A stretch of DNA of 64,000 nt from Botryococcus braunii (taxonomy: Eukaryota; Chlorophyta; Trebouxiophyceae): positions 1 through 64,000 of the forward strand of contig MVGU01001560.1 of NCBI GenBank assembly GCA_002005505.1. The letters run 5' to 3'. The notes beneath the pieces were generated by a model. It was given only the letters and a program-made list of their open reading frames with translations. It had not been told where the DNA came from and did not search any database. Shown piece after piece: positions 46,721-56,234 of the stretch. Both the position numbers and the translations under genes were made by a program. Position 1 is the first letter of the stretch. Each line of letters starts with the position of its first letter.

Positions 46721-47198
46721 TGTCGTAGAATGCACAAGTTAGGGAGAATTTCCAAGTTGTGAGAGAGAGAGAGAGACAAGGCCGGATGGCCGACAAGTTG
46801 GACGCTCTTTCCAATTACAAGTAACCCCCACCTCACGGAGCTTCCACTCCCTACTTGTGGTCTACTAAGCTTCCAAATTACCTGAGTGCGTGTCTTCCCG
46901 TGGCTTACGTCTCTATCCGTTCCTTCCCGTGGTTCGTGATCGTGTCTTCACGTTCCTCCAATGGTAGCGCACTAGTCCACCAAACCTCTACAATAGTATC
47001 TAGAAAATATCCTAGAATCCTACTATGAGAGTAACGTCCATAACTATCCAATGGAATTCGACGGCTAGGAAGCCAAGGCTAGACGCTAGGCACGTGCGTA
47101 CTCGCGTTGCTCGTACGACATGTGCGCCACATGTGCGCCTAGGCTAGGGGGTAAGGGAAATGTCCAGAAATGCCGGGAAATCCCTACATTCCATCACA
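46721..47198 (-). repeat. Gypsy-B 5' LTR (478 bp)
   Basis: One base different from 39791-40268. It ends at the second CTGTC. Confidence 0.92.
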
Positions 47199-47203
47199 CT
47201 GTC

Positions 47204-47322
47204 TAGACGTACCTTTAACAGTAATTGACCGCAGCAGTACAACCCCGATTCAAAACCCTGATAATATTCAGCCATTTAAACACGAAAAAAATTTGGATAC
47301 CGTTGGGCACGGGTACCCTATA
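47204..47322 (+). repeat. Gypsy-C 5' LTR, right part
   Basis: TAGACGTACC to TACCCTATA. Together with 38548-39790 it gives 1362 bp, exactly the length of the 3' copy. The end is TA, not CA. Confidence 0.9.
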
Positions 47323-47340
47323 TGGCGATCCGTCCAGGGA
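47323..47340 (+). other. Gypsy-C primer-binding site
   Basis: TGGCGATCCGTCCAGGGA directly after the LTR. The TGG start fits a tRNA CCA end. It differs from the other elements' sites; I cannot name the tRNA. Confidence 0.65.
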
Positions 47341-49107
47341 GTCATTAGCGTGTTAAGTTTGTTAACCCTAGGCTCTTCGAATCTGGTCTTTCTGCGCAGA
47401 GTTTGCCGTGTTTCTTGTACAAAGTTGTACCGTAACTTGAATCAGTTGAGCTTTGTCCGCATATCGGACTGGGTATACCCCTTCAGGAGGGGCTTGATTG
47501 CATTCCGTTTGTCGCAGGAGTTGACAGCAGAAGCATCAGCATTAACCGTTTGAAGCGAAACCATACTTTAGGAAAGTTCAGTTTATAGCACATCATCGTC
47601 TGTACTGCACAGTTAGTTGAGACAATTTGATTGATTGCAGCACTTGCTGTCTGTTTGTGTTAATCTTAAAAATATTTTAGACCATACTTTGCAAATCGCG
47701 ATTGCTTGATTGTTTCTTTATCGAAGGTTCTGTAGCACCAAAGATCGCGACAGTTTGATACAAATCTACAGAGATACAGTGGTACATGATCTGAGAGTCC
47801 GAAGAATTTATTGTCATAATTTTAAAAGCAGAATTAAAGTACTTTAGTGTTCTTTGCATTTGTTATTTGGGAGGTCCAAGGTTGCGCTTCAGGACCTCAA
47901 TACCTAGAATTGGGTATACCCCTTTAGGAGGGGCCTGATTCCTTTCATTTTGTTGCAGGTACCAGCAGCACACCAACAGCAACAAAAATCAGCCGTAATA
48001 CTACACATTAGGCATAAATCCGTTTATAGCATACAACCACCTGTACTGCCAAGTTAGTTGGAGCAATATCAATACTTTGAGCAATTGATTTCTGTTTGAC
48101 TGCTTCATATATTCATCCAAGAAAGTACAGTTTTCAATCGCGATTGTCTCACTGTTTCTTTAACGAAGCCCTTGCAGCATCAAAGATCGCGACAGTTAGA
48201 CACATATCTATAGCAATACACCAGTAATCGATCTGAAACTTCGGAGAAGTGATTGCAAAATTATTTGAAAAAGTACCATAGTATTTCTGGGTTACCTGCA
48301 TTTGTTATTAGGAAAGACCAAGGCTGTGTGTGTCACCTTAGTGCCTAGAAGTTGGGTACACCCCTTCAGGAGGGGCTTGATTACATTCCGTTTGTTGCAG
48401 GTACCAACAGCCCACCGACAGCGACAATAACCAGCAGTGATACTACACAGTAGGCATAGAGCACTTTATTGTACAACACCACCTGTCCTGCAGAGTTGAT
48501 TGAAGCAAAATATATACCTTGAGCCCTTGCTTTCTGTCTGATTGATTTACATATATACTAAGGGAGTAAATTTCCAATCGCGATTGCCTCACTGTTTCTT
48601 TAACGAAGTTCTTGCAGCACCAAAGATCGCGAGAGTGCAAAACAAATCTGTAAGAAACACATTGGCAATTGACCTGAGCCTTTGAAAAAGTGATTGTTAA
48701 ATATATTAGAAGAGGTATTATAGTACTCCTGGTTTACCTGCATTTTGTAACTAGGAAAGTTCCAAAGGAGTAGCACATCGTTAGTGGAAACTTGAGTTAC
48801 CGCATTGGTGGAAGCACCCATCATTAAACTGCTTATATTTGAAATTAAATAGTGAGGAGGAATTAAGGAACACCTTGTTTGGGTGGAAATTTCGGTTTGC
48901 ACCTGAGCAATTCAAGTTGTGGGTCCACCCCATTAGGAGGGGTCTGACTATACCACTGTTGTTTGAGCAGGTACCCTACAGCCCTCAGGACTGCACCAGC
49001 CACTACATTCTACAGTAAGTAAAGGCAACCGCTGTAACGAAACTTCACGAGCCTCATCTCTAAGTGTGTGTTAGGCCCATCTAGGTAGGACCACATCAAG
49101 CACTGAC
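47341..49107 (+). repeat. Gypsy-C leader built of about 440-bp repeats
   Basis: A 1.77-kb leader before gag. Cores of the form GGGTA(T/C)ACCCC..AGGAGGGGC, followed by a T-rich stretch and GCAG, recur at about 47473, 47912, 48355 and 48921. A second shared segment with AATCGCGATTG recurs at about 47694, 48137 and 48577. Spacing is 440, 441 and 565 bp. The units after the first read TTGTTGCAG|GTACC, so each looks like a 3' splice site next to a donor-like GTA. Units have diverged considerably. No ORF. Confidence 0.8.
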
Positions 49108-52100
49108 ATGGCGGACGCGCAAGCCCCTGTTCGTTTAGAATTCTTCTATGGAAGGCCCACTGAGGATCCTTTTCAGTGGCTGGAATCGTTTGAGCTGTTC
49201 ATAGAGGTTAACCGGGTAGAAGGAGATCGGGTATTGAGATTTGTTAAGCATGCAATGAGGGAAGAGGCCTATACTTGGTTTCGAGCAAATCAGGATGACA
49301 TATTAGATTGGGAAGATTGTAAAGAGGCCTTTCTCGAACGGTTCGGCCTTGATGAAGACACACTTATGTCCAAAGTAGATTCTTGCATGCAGCAACCCAA
49401 CGAAAATGTACGAAGTTATGCTGACAGATTTAGAAAACTGATGGGATACCTGCAGAATCCATTACCAGTCAGGATGGTTACAAAATTATTTGTGAAAGGA
49501 CTAGTTCCCCACCTTAAGGAGAGGGTACAAATGACATACCCAGGCAATGGAGCTTTGGCGGAAATTATACGTTTGGCTGCCAAGTATGAGCAAACCTTTG
49601 GGCATGCCCCATTAGGAGGAATGTACCTTAATGAAAACACAGAAGTACCGGTGCGCGAGAGGATTGAGCAATGGAGCCGCCGCGCCAATGACAATGTGGA
49701 TCAGCGCGCAACACGCCCGCCGCAGCAGCAAAATCAAAGAGAGAACAATAGAGATAATAGAGACAACAGGAATTGGCAGCGTCAGCGAGACTTTCCGGAG
49801 CGACGCAACCAGCAGCAAGCAGCACCGCCTAGACAAACTGCCCCAATCAACCCACCAAGGGAGGCACCTGCGCTACCTCCGGCTAATGAAATTGACACCC
49901 TCACAAGGGAGATGGAGAGATTGAGAATTCAAATTGCAGAACTACAGAGGCCCCCGCCAGCTGCTAATTTCACCCAATTTCAAGAGGATCGGACCATGGA
50001 AGATCAGCCCCAGGCCAGAATAATGTATGATGGGTTTACAGACCCATTCCCGGTATACCCTATATATGCAACTAAGAGGCCTGCAGAAAATCCACCCGAA
50101 GCAGACCCCGCGCCGCTACGCCGTCGCCCCAACAATCTGGAGCAAACTACAGTGGACCCAAGGAACCCACCTAGGCCTGCCGCCCCACGGCCTACCCCAG
50201 CACAACATCAACCACATGAACCAAGAACTCCAGCCGCACCTCAGCCAGTACCTGCGAGAGGGCCAGCAGCGCGCCCTCCAGTGGACCTAGGGGGACTGCC
50301 ACCCCTACCTCATGTAGCTCGTCCCGCCGCGTATAGAAGACCAGGAGCTATCGCGCCGACAACCACGGAGCCTATTCAACAAATAAAAGGGCTGCCTATG
50401 AAGCTTACCGTGCAATCCTATTTGAACCACGTCAGTGAAGAAGAATTTCAGAGGTCCATCCAGGAGCTCCAGGAGTCACGCCGCCATTTCCTTCAGGCCC
50501 GACAGAATAACCCACCACGACCTAGAGAGGTGGAAGCTGAAATGGTAGTGCTTTCCAGTGACACCTCAGAAGGTCCCTCAGCCAGCGACTCGCCTGAGGG
50601 GACACCACAGTTGCAACCCCCTCAATTGAACCTACAAAGGCACCTTGTAAACACTACTGTAGCTACTGTCCCTATTCTTATTAATGACTTGGTGTTTGAG
50701 GATGGAATCATTGACACTGGCGCCACAAACACCATGATTTCACAGTCAGCCGCGCGACAATTGAACTTGATGGACCAGATTGAGCCTTCTCGCCTTAGAT
50801 ATTCTTGCGCAGATGGTAAAATGTCCACTCCTTGGGGTATCATCCGCAAGTTACCTGTGGGAGTGGAAGGTTTAGTAATTCCTATTGATGTATTTGTTAG
50901 TGGGGCCACTTCGTACGATGTACTCTTAGGAACTGATTGGTTAACTCAAGCCCACGCAGAAATAAGCTTTGCCAAGCAAGAGATGTCTTTCCGAATAGAA
51001 CCACAAATCATGGGAAGGGTTCCCATCACTGTTATGCCTGCTAGCAAGAGTAGTAATCGATACTGTGTTGCTCGCCTCCCCGAGCTAGACCTTGGCGGTC
51101 CCGCGGGGCCTCCTGCGAGCCCTGGGGTACCGGACGTTAATATGAACGACGGAGATGACCTACCAGGAGAATTAGAGGAGGACATGGACCTTAATGCCGC
51201 AAGTGACGAAGAAATAGAGAGTACTGATCAATCTGAGGAAGAGTATTCGGGGGACGAGGAGGTCACCTCGTCCGAATCCGAAGTGGAGATCTTCAATGCC
51301 CTTGTTAGAGACGAGGGGGAGGAACTCATGTTTGCTGCACATTCCTACTTAACTGAGGACTGGATGTTAGAAGTTAATATTTTTAAAGAGATTGAAGCTC
51401 AGTGGGGTCCCTTTGACATCGACGCATGTTGTGACACCCAAGGCTACAACTCTCAACTTCCTTTGTATTGGTCTAGCGAAACCGACTGCTTAATGCAAAA
51501 CTGGACCCACATGAGTGTATATTGCAACCCTCCTTTTTCTTTAATTAGTAACATAGTTGAACATTGCCTTGCATGCTTCACGGCGAGTCCCTTCACCACT
51601 AGTGCCGTACTTGTTCTCCCATGGTGGCCTTCTGCCCCTTGGTTTCCAACGGTTATTGAGCAACTCGAAATTATCAGGCAATTCCCTCCTGGAGTACAGT
51701 TGTTCACGGCTCCTGGAGAGGATCCGGCAGGTCCCCGGCTTCGTATTGGCCCAACTAGATGGCCTGTCATAATCGTGCGAATACCCACTTCACTTAGAAA
51801 GGAAGATCCTGGTATGCAGAGGTTGAGAGAGATTACAAATACTGAAAAGATGAAACAGGACCCCGATTCCGTGTTAAAAATCACCACCGGGATGCGAAAA
51901 TTGGGTCCTAAGAGAGAAGAAGAGATTGAGAGATTAGTACAGGAGTATAAGGATGTATTTACCCCAGGTATAGTACAAGAAAGAACCACCTTAATGCACC
52001 ACCGCATAGACACTGGGGATGCGGTCCCCATTAAAACACGCCCTTATCGCTTGTCCCGTTCGGAGGATCAGGTGATCGAGGAAGAAGTTCACAAAATGCT

Positions 52101-54813
52101 AGAGGCTGGAGTGATAGTGCCTTCCAGCTCTCCTTGGTCTAGTTCACCTGTGTTAGTAGGCAAGCCGGATGGCTCTGTCCGGTTTTGTATTGACTACCGT
52201 CCACTAAATGCAGTTACCAGACGTGACAACTACCCCATGCCTAGGATAGATGAGACCCTAGATTCCTTAGGTCAGGGGGTGGAATATTTGAGTAAGATTG
52301 ATTGCAAGTCAGCCTTTTGGTTAATACCAGTAGCCCCAGAGGACCGTGCAAAGACCGCTTTTACTACCAAAGAAGGTTTATTCGAGTTTGTGTCAATGCC
52401 GTTCGGCTTGCGTAACGCCCCGGCTACGCTTCAGAGATTTGTTAACACTCTATTGCAAGACTTAATAGGCAAGTGTTGTGTCATTTATTTAGATGATTGT
52501 TTGGTATACAGCCGCACATTCGAGGACCACCTCACTCATTTGAAATTAGTGCTTGAACGCTTCCGTGCGGTGGGCTTTAGAGCCAACCCAGCCAAGTGTG
52601 AGTTATGTTGCAGTGAAGTGTTGTACTTAGGATACGTTATTACGCCTCAAGGCATAAAACCCAACCCTTTCAAGGTTGAGGCAGTTCTCAACGCAGCACC
52701 GCCGACGAACGTGACCGAAGTCAGGTCCTTTTTGGGACTTGCAAACTACTACAGGAGATTTCTGCACAACATGGCCGCCATATCTGCCCCATTGACGCGG
52801 CTTACGAAAAAGGGGATTGTTTTCAATTGGACTACTGACTGCCAAGCCGCCTTCGAAGCCATCAAGGCTATGCTAGTGGATGCACCGCTTCTACGATACC
52901 CCGACTTCAGCAAGAAATTCACCCTATACACTGATTGGCAGCCCGGAGCCGCCGCCGCTATTCTGGGCCAGGAGCTTGAGGATGGTGACCATGTGATCGC
53001 ATACGCCAGCAAAACTCTACAAGGAGCAGAGCTCAACTACTCTCCAACGGATGGGGAGCTACTTGCCATAGTGTGGGCCGTGAAGCTATTCCGCCCCTAC
53101 CTCTATGGAGTTCAATTTACTATAGTAACAGACCACAAAGCTTTAAAGTGGTTACTCACCACACGCAACTTGTCCGGCAAGCTAGCACGATACGCCATCG
53201 AACTGCAAGAATATGACTTTGACATCCAGCACCGCTCGGGGACCTTGCATGGGAATGTGGACTGCCTTTCTCGTCTACGCCTATTGCCGCCCCCTGAAGA
53301 AGACTACAGTGAAGAGCCGCCGCCGCCGCCGCTGCTAGAAGAAGAGAACATTGAGGAGAACCACATGCACTGCTGCTACACCATGACCCTTGACAAAGAG
53401 AATATGCCGCCCGTTGAGGACAGAATGGACTTGGACCAGCCCTACTTGCCGCCTACTCAAGACGCCACGCAACATGAAGAGATGATAGTACCACAACCTT
53501 TACGCCGACATTCGGAGACAAGGGTTGAACCCCCACCAATTCGAGACCTGCCGCTACCTCCGGAGACCTTATTTGGCCCTTCTGCCGCTCTGGCCAGCCA
53601 AGAACCTATGACTACACCGCGTACGCGTATCGACAGCCCGCCGCTTATGGAGGATGTACCGTGCCAAGTATGCACTGGAAGAGATGATGAGGAGACCATG
53701 CTACTGTGTGATCTCTGCAACCACGGATACCACATCGACTGTTTGGAGCCTGCACTGTCCCGGGTACCCAGGGGACCCTGGCTATGCCCTTTATGTGACC
53801 ACATTGCAGATGCCGTCCCCTCTCGTGACATTGTGGACGATGAAGAAGTACTTGACTACCTAGCCGCCGACAAACGACACCAACCTGGGACAAGCCGCAA
53901 GGATGCTAAGCGCATAGCACGCCGGGCTCAGAACTACTACTTTGCCGCCGAAGAATTCCCTATTGAATGGAGGACCCGCAATTGGCCACTTGTAAGAAAG
54001 GCCACGAGAGGATTTGGCCCACGAACCGTACCATGGTACGAGGACAGACTTGACATTATTAAGGAGCTACACGATGACATGGGCCACTACGGAGTTAACC
54101 GCACAATTCATCTTATCAAGGAGCGCTTTTATTGGACGGATATGTCCCTCGACGTCAGACTATACATACAACATTGCCCTGGATGTCAGTTCAGGACCAT
54201 TCAACTCACCAAACCAGTGGAGCTGACTCCCGTAGCCGTCACGGGGGTCTTTCATATGATTGGAGTGGACCTGACAGGACCCATGGATGCGCCCTCGGGG
54301 CGAGAGAAAGTGTACATAGCCACCGCCATAGACTACCTCACCAAATGGGTGGAGGCCAAGATTATCCCAAACAAAGAAGCATCGACTACCGCAAAGTTTT
54401 TCAAAGAAGAGATTCTGGCACGGCATGGATGCCCCCAGATTGTTATCACGGACAATGGCCAAGAATGGCAAGGAGAATTCCAAAATTTGATGGACCAATG
54501 CTTCATAGAAGTGAGAAAGACCAGCCCATATCATCCCCAAGCCAACGGCCTCGTTGAGAGGTTTCACGGTACATTAAAGGAGAAGCTCGGGCAAGCCGCC
54601 CTTGAAAGCCCTGGAGCATGGGACCGCAAGCTACCTGACATTCTTCTGGGGTACCGGACGAGTCCCCAGGGTTCCACCAAGCACAGCCCCTTCCGGTTGT
54701 TGTACGGAAGAGCAGCCACCCTACCTATCGACAATAAGACCTTACCAAGCACGACGCCAGACATGGCAGGCGGGGAAGGAAGTTGCCCCGTGGGAGACAT
54801 CAAGAGGAGATAG
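49108..54813 (+). CDS. gag-pol: Gypsy-C gag-pol with MTase-like domain and PHD finger
   Basis: A single frame of 1901 codons from ATG 49108. Gag capsid about residues 8-165 (FFYGRPTEDPFQWLESFELF, EAFLERFG); no CCHC knuckle but an Arg/Asn/Gln-rich stretch. Protease: DTGATNTMIS (about 535). An acidic stretch. MTase-like domain about 740-895 with FDIDACC and the catalytic-type NPPF (about 807). RT: RFCIDYRPLNAV, MPFGLRNAPATLQ, YLDDCLVYS (about 1128). RNase H: TLYTDWQPGAAAAIL (Asp present), TDGELLAIVWAVK. PHD finger 1518-1568. Integrase: HHCC site, D (GVDLTGP), D (ITDNGQEW), E (NGLVERF). It ends soon after integrase through a frame change near 54770. Confidence 0.93.
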   Translation: MADAQAPVRLEFFYGRPTEDPFQWLESFELFIEVNRVEGDRVLRFVKHAMREEAYTWFRANQDDILDWEDCKEAFLERFGLDEDTLMSKVDSCMQQPNENVRSYADRFRKLMGYLQNPLPVRMVTKLFVKGLVPHLKERVQMTYPGNGALAEIIRLAAKYEQTFGHAPLGGMYLNENTEVPVRERIEQWSRRANDNVDQRATRPPQQQNQRENNRDNRDNRNWQRQRDFPERRNQQQAAPPRQTAPINPPREAPALPPANEIDTLTREMERLRIQIAELQRPPPAANFTQFQEDRTMEDQPQARIMYDGFTDPFPVYPIYATKRPAENPPEADPAPLRRRPNNLEQTTVDPRNPPRPAAPRPTPAQHQPHEPRTPAAPQPVPARGPAARPPVDLGGLPPLPHVARPAAYRRPGAIAPTTTEPIQQIKGLPMKLTVQSYLNHVSEEEFQRSIQELQESRRHFLQARQNNPPRPREVEAEMVVLSSDTSEGPSASDSPEGTPQLQPPQLNLQRHLVNTTVATVPILINDLVFEDGIIDTGATNTMISQSAARQLNLMDQIEPSRLRYSCADGKMSTPWGIIRKLPVGVEGLVIPIDVFVSGATSYDVLLGTDWLTQAHAEISFAKQEMSFRIEPQIMGRVPITVMPASKSSNRYCVARLPELDLGGPAGPPASPGVPDVNMNDGDDLPGELEEDMDLNAASDEEIESTDQSEEEYSGDEEVTSSESEVEIFNALVRDEGEELMFAAHSYLTEDWMLEVNIFKEIEAQWGPFDIDACCDTQGYNSQLPLYWSSETDCLMQNWTHMSVYCNPPFSLISNIVEHCLACFTASPFTTSAVLVLPWWPSAPWFPTVIEQLEIIRQFPPGVQLFTAPGEDPAGPRLRIGPTRWPVIIVRIPTSLRKEDPGMQRLREITNTEKMKQDPDSVLKITTGMRKLGPKREEEIERLVQEYKDVFTPGIVQERTTLMHHRIDTGDAVPIKTRPYRLSRSEDQVIEEEVHKMLEAGVIVPSSSPWSSSPVLVGKPDGSVRFCIDYRPLNAVTRRDNYPMPRIDETLDSLGQGVEYLSKIDCKSAFWLIPVAPEDRAKTAFTTKEGLFEFVSMPFGLRNAPATLQRFVNTLLQDLIGKCCVIYLDDCLVYSRTFEDHLTHLKLVLERFRAVGFRANPAKCELCCSEVLYLGYVITPQGIKPNPFKVEAVLNAAPPTNVTEVRSFLGLANYYRRFLHNMAAISAPLTRLTKKGIVFNWTTDCQAAFEAIKAMLVDAPLLRYPDFSKKFTLYTDWQPGAAAAILGQELEDGDHVIAYASKTLQGAELNYSPTDGELLAIVWAVKLFRPYLYGVQFTIVTDHKALKWLLTTRNLSGKLARYAIELQEYDFDIQHRSGTLHGNVDCLSRLRLLPPPEEDYSEEPPPPPLLEEENIEENHMHCCYTMTLDKENMPPVEDRMDLDQPYLPPTQDATQHEEMIVPQPLRRHSETRVEPPPIRDLPLPPETLFGPSAALASQEPMTTPRTRIDSPPLMEDVPCQVCTGRDDEETMLLCDLCNHGYHIDCLEPALSRVPRGPWLCPLCDHIADAVPSRDIVDDEEVLDYLAADKRHQPGTSRKDAKRIARRAQNYYFAAEEFPIEWRTRNWPLVRKATRGFGPRTVPWYEDRLDIIKELHDDMGHYGVNRTIHLIKERFYWTDMSLDVRLYIQHCPGCQFRTIQLTKPVELTPVAVTGVFHMIGVDLTGPMDAPSGREKVYIATAIDYLTKWVEAKIIPNKEASTTAKFFKEEILARHGCPQIVITDNGQEWQGEFQNLMDQCFIEVRKTSPYHPQANGLVERFHGTLKEKLGQAALESPGAWDRKLPDILLGYRTSPQGSTKHSPFRLLYGRAATLPIDNKTLPSTTPDMAGGEGSCPVGDIKRR
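51328..51795 (+). other. MTase-like (Dam/phage N6-adenine type) domain in Gypsy-C
   Basis: In-frame segment of pol, about residues 741-896. It shows the layout of phage-type Dam adenine methyltransferases: an N-terminal hydrophobic stretch, WGPFDIDACCD, a Tyr-Trp/acidic segment (LYWSSETDCL), W, then VYCNPPF, then AVLVLPWW, APWF, and a final WPVIIVRIP strand. NPPF is the (D/N)PP(Y/F) catalytic motif IV. DIRS-type retroelements are known to carry such a domain after RT; here it lies between protease and RT of a Ty3/gypsy element. Activity is not shown; no clear FxGxG SAM motif is seen. Confidence 0.6.
53659..53811 (+). other. PHD finger in Gypsy-C, between RNase H and integrase
   Basis: All eight zinc ligands are present with spacing C-X2-C-X11-C-X2-C-X4-H-X2-C-X14-C-X2-C, plus the conserved Trp two residues before the penultimate Cys (GPWLCPLC). 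PHD fingers bind histone H3 tails. The acidic DDEETMLLCDLC and the YHIDCLEP..SRVPRGPW pattern resemble PHD1 of KDM5-type proteins, which reads unmodified H3K4; that comparison is from memory. It lies after a Pro/Glu-rich linker and just before the integrase zinc site. Confidence 0.9.
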
Positions 54814-55109
54814 CCGCCGCCCACACCAACATTTTGCGCGCCCAGGAGCGCCAGAAAAGAGAATACGCTCAGAAACTGAAGCCCACCAAGCGTGGACGTG
54901 AAATTGAAGAAGGGCTACGTAACCTACAGCCTGGAGACTTAATAGCCGTCAAAAATCGGAAAAAGCACGAGTTGGCGCCACCATTTGTGGGCCCCTTCAT
55001 CTTCAAGGAGTACTACGACGACAGCACGCTTGTTATCCAAAATTCTAAAGGAAAGACCTGGAAAGAATCAATACACACCGTTGGGAAGTACCATCCCAGC
55101 CACCACTGA
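54783..55109 (+). CDS. Gypsy-C integrase C-terminal tail, shifted frame
   Basis: About 105 codons in frame 3 that continue the frame-1 polyprotein after a shift of one base near 54745-54790. It has AAAHTNILRAQERQKREYA (the helix usual after the integrase core), GDLIAVKNR and PPFVGPFIFKEYY (GPY/F-like module), then IHTVGKYHPSHH. No chromodomain follows. Either an indel or a frameshift site. Confidence 0.8.
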   Translation: MPRGRHQEEIAAAHTNILRAQERQKREYAQKLKPTKRGREIEEGLRNLQPGDLIAVKNRKKHELAPPFVGPFIFKEYYDDSTLVIQNSKGKTWKESIHTVGKYHPSHH

Positions 55110-55405
55110 AGCAAGCAATGGAGGAAAAGCAGCGAGCGTCCACCACGGAAATCCAACCTCGTGTACGAACCACTGCTCCTTGTGGAGCCTAACCTTTTTA
55201 GCGAACGCTGGAGGACCAATCAACGCACGAAACGCTACTCCCAGCCAACCAATCAAGCGGAGCTTACTTGAAGTACCGGCGGACCGGTACCGGATGAAAC
55301 TTTTACTACCAAAAAAAAAAAAAAAGCTAACGGAACCTAGCCCGGCCAAGTCCACGGTCGTGACTTGTTAGCTCTCCCCTGGAACGGGCCAGTTTAAACC
55401 TTAAA
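55110..55405 (+). other. Gypsy-C spacer between pol and accessory ORF
   Basis: About 300 bp with an A-run near 55310-55326. I see no gene in it. Confidence 0.5.
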
Positions 55406-56234
55406 ATGAGTTCATTAAACGCTGTTCATATTATACAAAAGCAATCTAACCACACTGAATACTCAGCCCGCATGACGCGAACCCAGCACGCCGAGAATGC
55501 GGCATTAAGGGAGGAGAACAAAGTACTAGAGACAGAATTAAAAACAGCCAAAGAGAGCATTCAAAATTTGGTACTCACGGTTCAAGACTTGCACGAGCAG
55601 AGGAACGAACCGGTGCTGCCCCCGATTCTTTTCAATTACGATCCACACATGATCCACCAGCTTGGTGTCTCCGTGGAGACCAGCAAGGCCGCTAAGGAGG
55701 AAGCAGAGAGTAAGCTTAAGGAAGAAGAGGAAAGAAACGCCCGCGCCCGGGCAGACCAAGGTAAAAGGCAAAGGTTCCGCATTAGTGTGCACCACGGCTT
55801 TGTCAGCTCCGAATAAAGTCCAAGCTAATGGATCTGATAATTGACTTAAAATAGTTTTTGGAACAGAGAATATCATCAAGGAGCTTCACCGTACCATCAA
55901 CCGGCTTGAACGTGAGAACGAGGCTGCCCGTGATCGGCATGCTCATCTCCACCACCTCACCCGTCATTTCATTCTGGGGAAGCTGAAGGAGATCTCCGAC
56001 CACGTTTCGGAAAGCGAGGGCTCTCCAACTACGCCCAGCGCGCTGCACCGCCCCCTGGGGTACAACCCCCGCGACCCCCGCATGGGCAAGACCGTCCCTT
56101 ACCCTACACGGAGTGTATTGGCTGAGCCGCTTGTACCGTACTCCATTACGGAGTCCGAATCTGTCAAATATTCTGATTTGGTAAAAGTTGATGGGCTCTT
56201 CTCGTCTGACTCCACCTCTGATGTGGAGATTTGA
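55406..56234 (+). CDS. Gypsy-C accessory ORF, coiled-coil protein, two exons
   Basis: It is downstream of pol, where some elements carry env. Exon 1 is 55406-55760 and exon 2 is 55855-56234, joined over GTAAAA...AAATAG (94 bp, phase 1) to 244 codons. Without splicing the first frame stops at 55816. Exon 1 has Leu/Glu heptads (ALREENKVLETELKTA) and a second charged helix (KAAKEEAESKLKEEEERNAR). Exon 2 continues helical (NIIKELHRTINRLERENEAA), then a Pro/Ser-rich acidic tail. No signal peptide or membrane segment, so not an envelope. Function unknown; it could be a structural or Gag-associated protein. Splicing is inferred from the frame continuity. Confidence 0.65.
55761..55854 (+). other. Candidate intron in the Gypsy-C accessory ORF
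   Basis: CAAG|GTAAAA at the left and TTAAAATAG|TT at the right, with GCTAAT and TTGACTT as possible branch sites. Its removal joins two frames of matching coiled-coil character. Confidence 0.55.

Larger units (their letters stand above)
39791..47198 (-). mobile_element. Gypsy-B: Ty3/gypsy chromovirus on the minus strand, inserted in the Gypsy-C LTR
   Basis: LTRs of 478 bp (39791-40268, 46721-47198) differ at one base that I see (TTCGAAA/TTCCAAA). Target duplication CTGTC at 39786-39790 and 47199-47203. Minus-strand order: LTR, primer site, gag, pol with protease, RT, RNase H, integrase and chromodomain, LTR. It is younger than Gypsy-C. One frameshift in pol is the only defect noticed. Confidence 0.96.

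Noticed and set aside
47341..49107. Leader repeats as a CRISPR-like or satellite array
   Set aside because: Units are about 440 bp, diverged and few, in a eukaryotic retroelement leader; there are no short identical repeats with unique spacers.
55406..56234. Accessory ORF as an envelope gene
   Set aside because: Its position fits, but there is no signal peptide, no transmembrane stretch and no cysteine pattern; it is a charged coiled coil.
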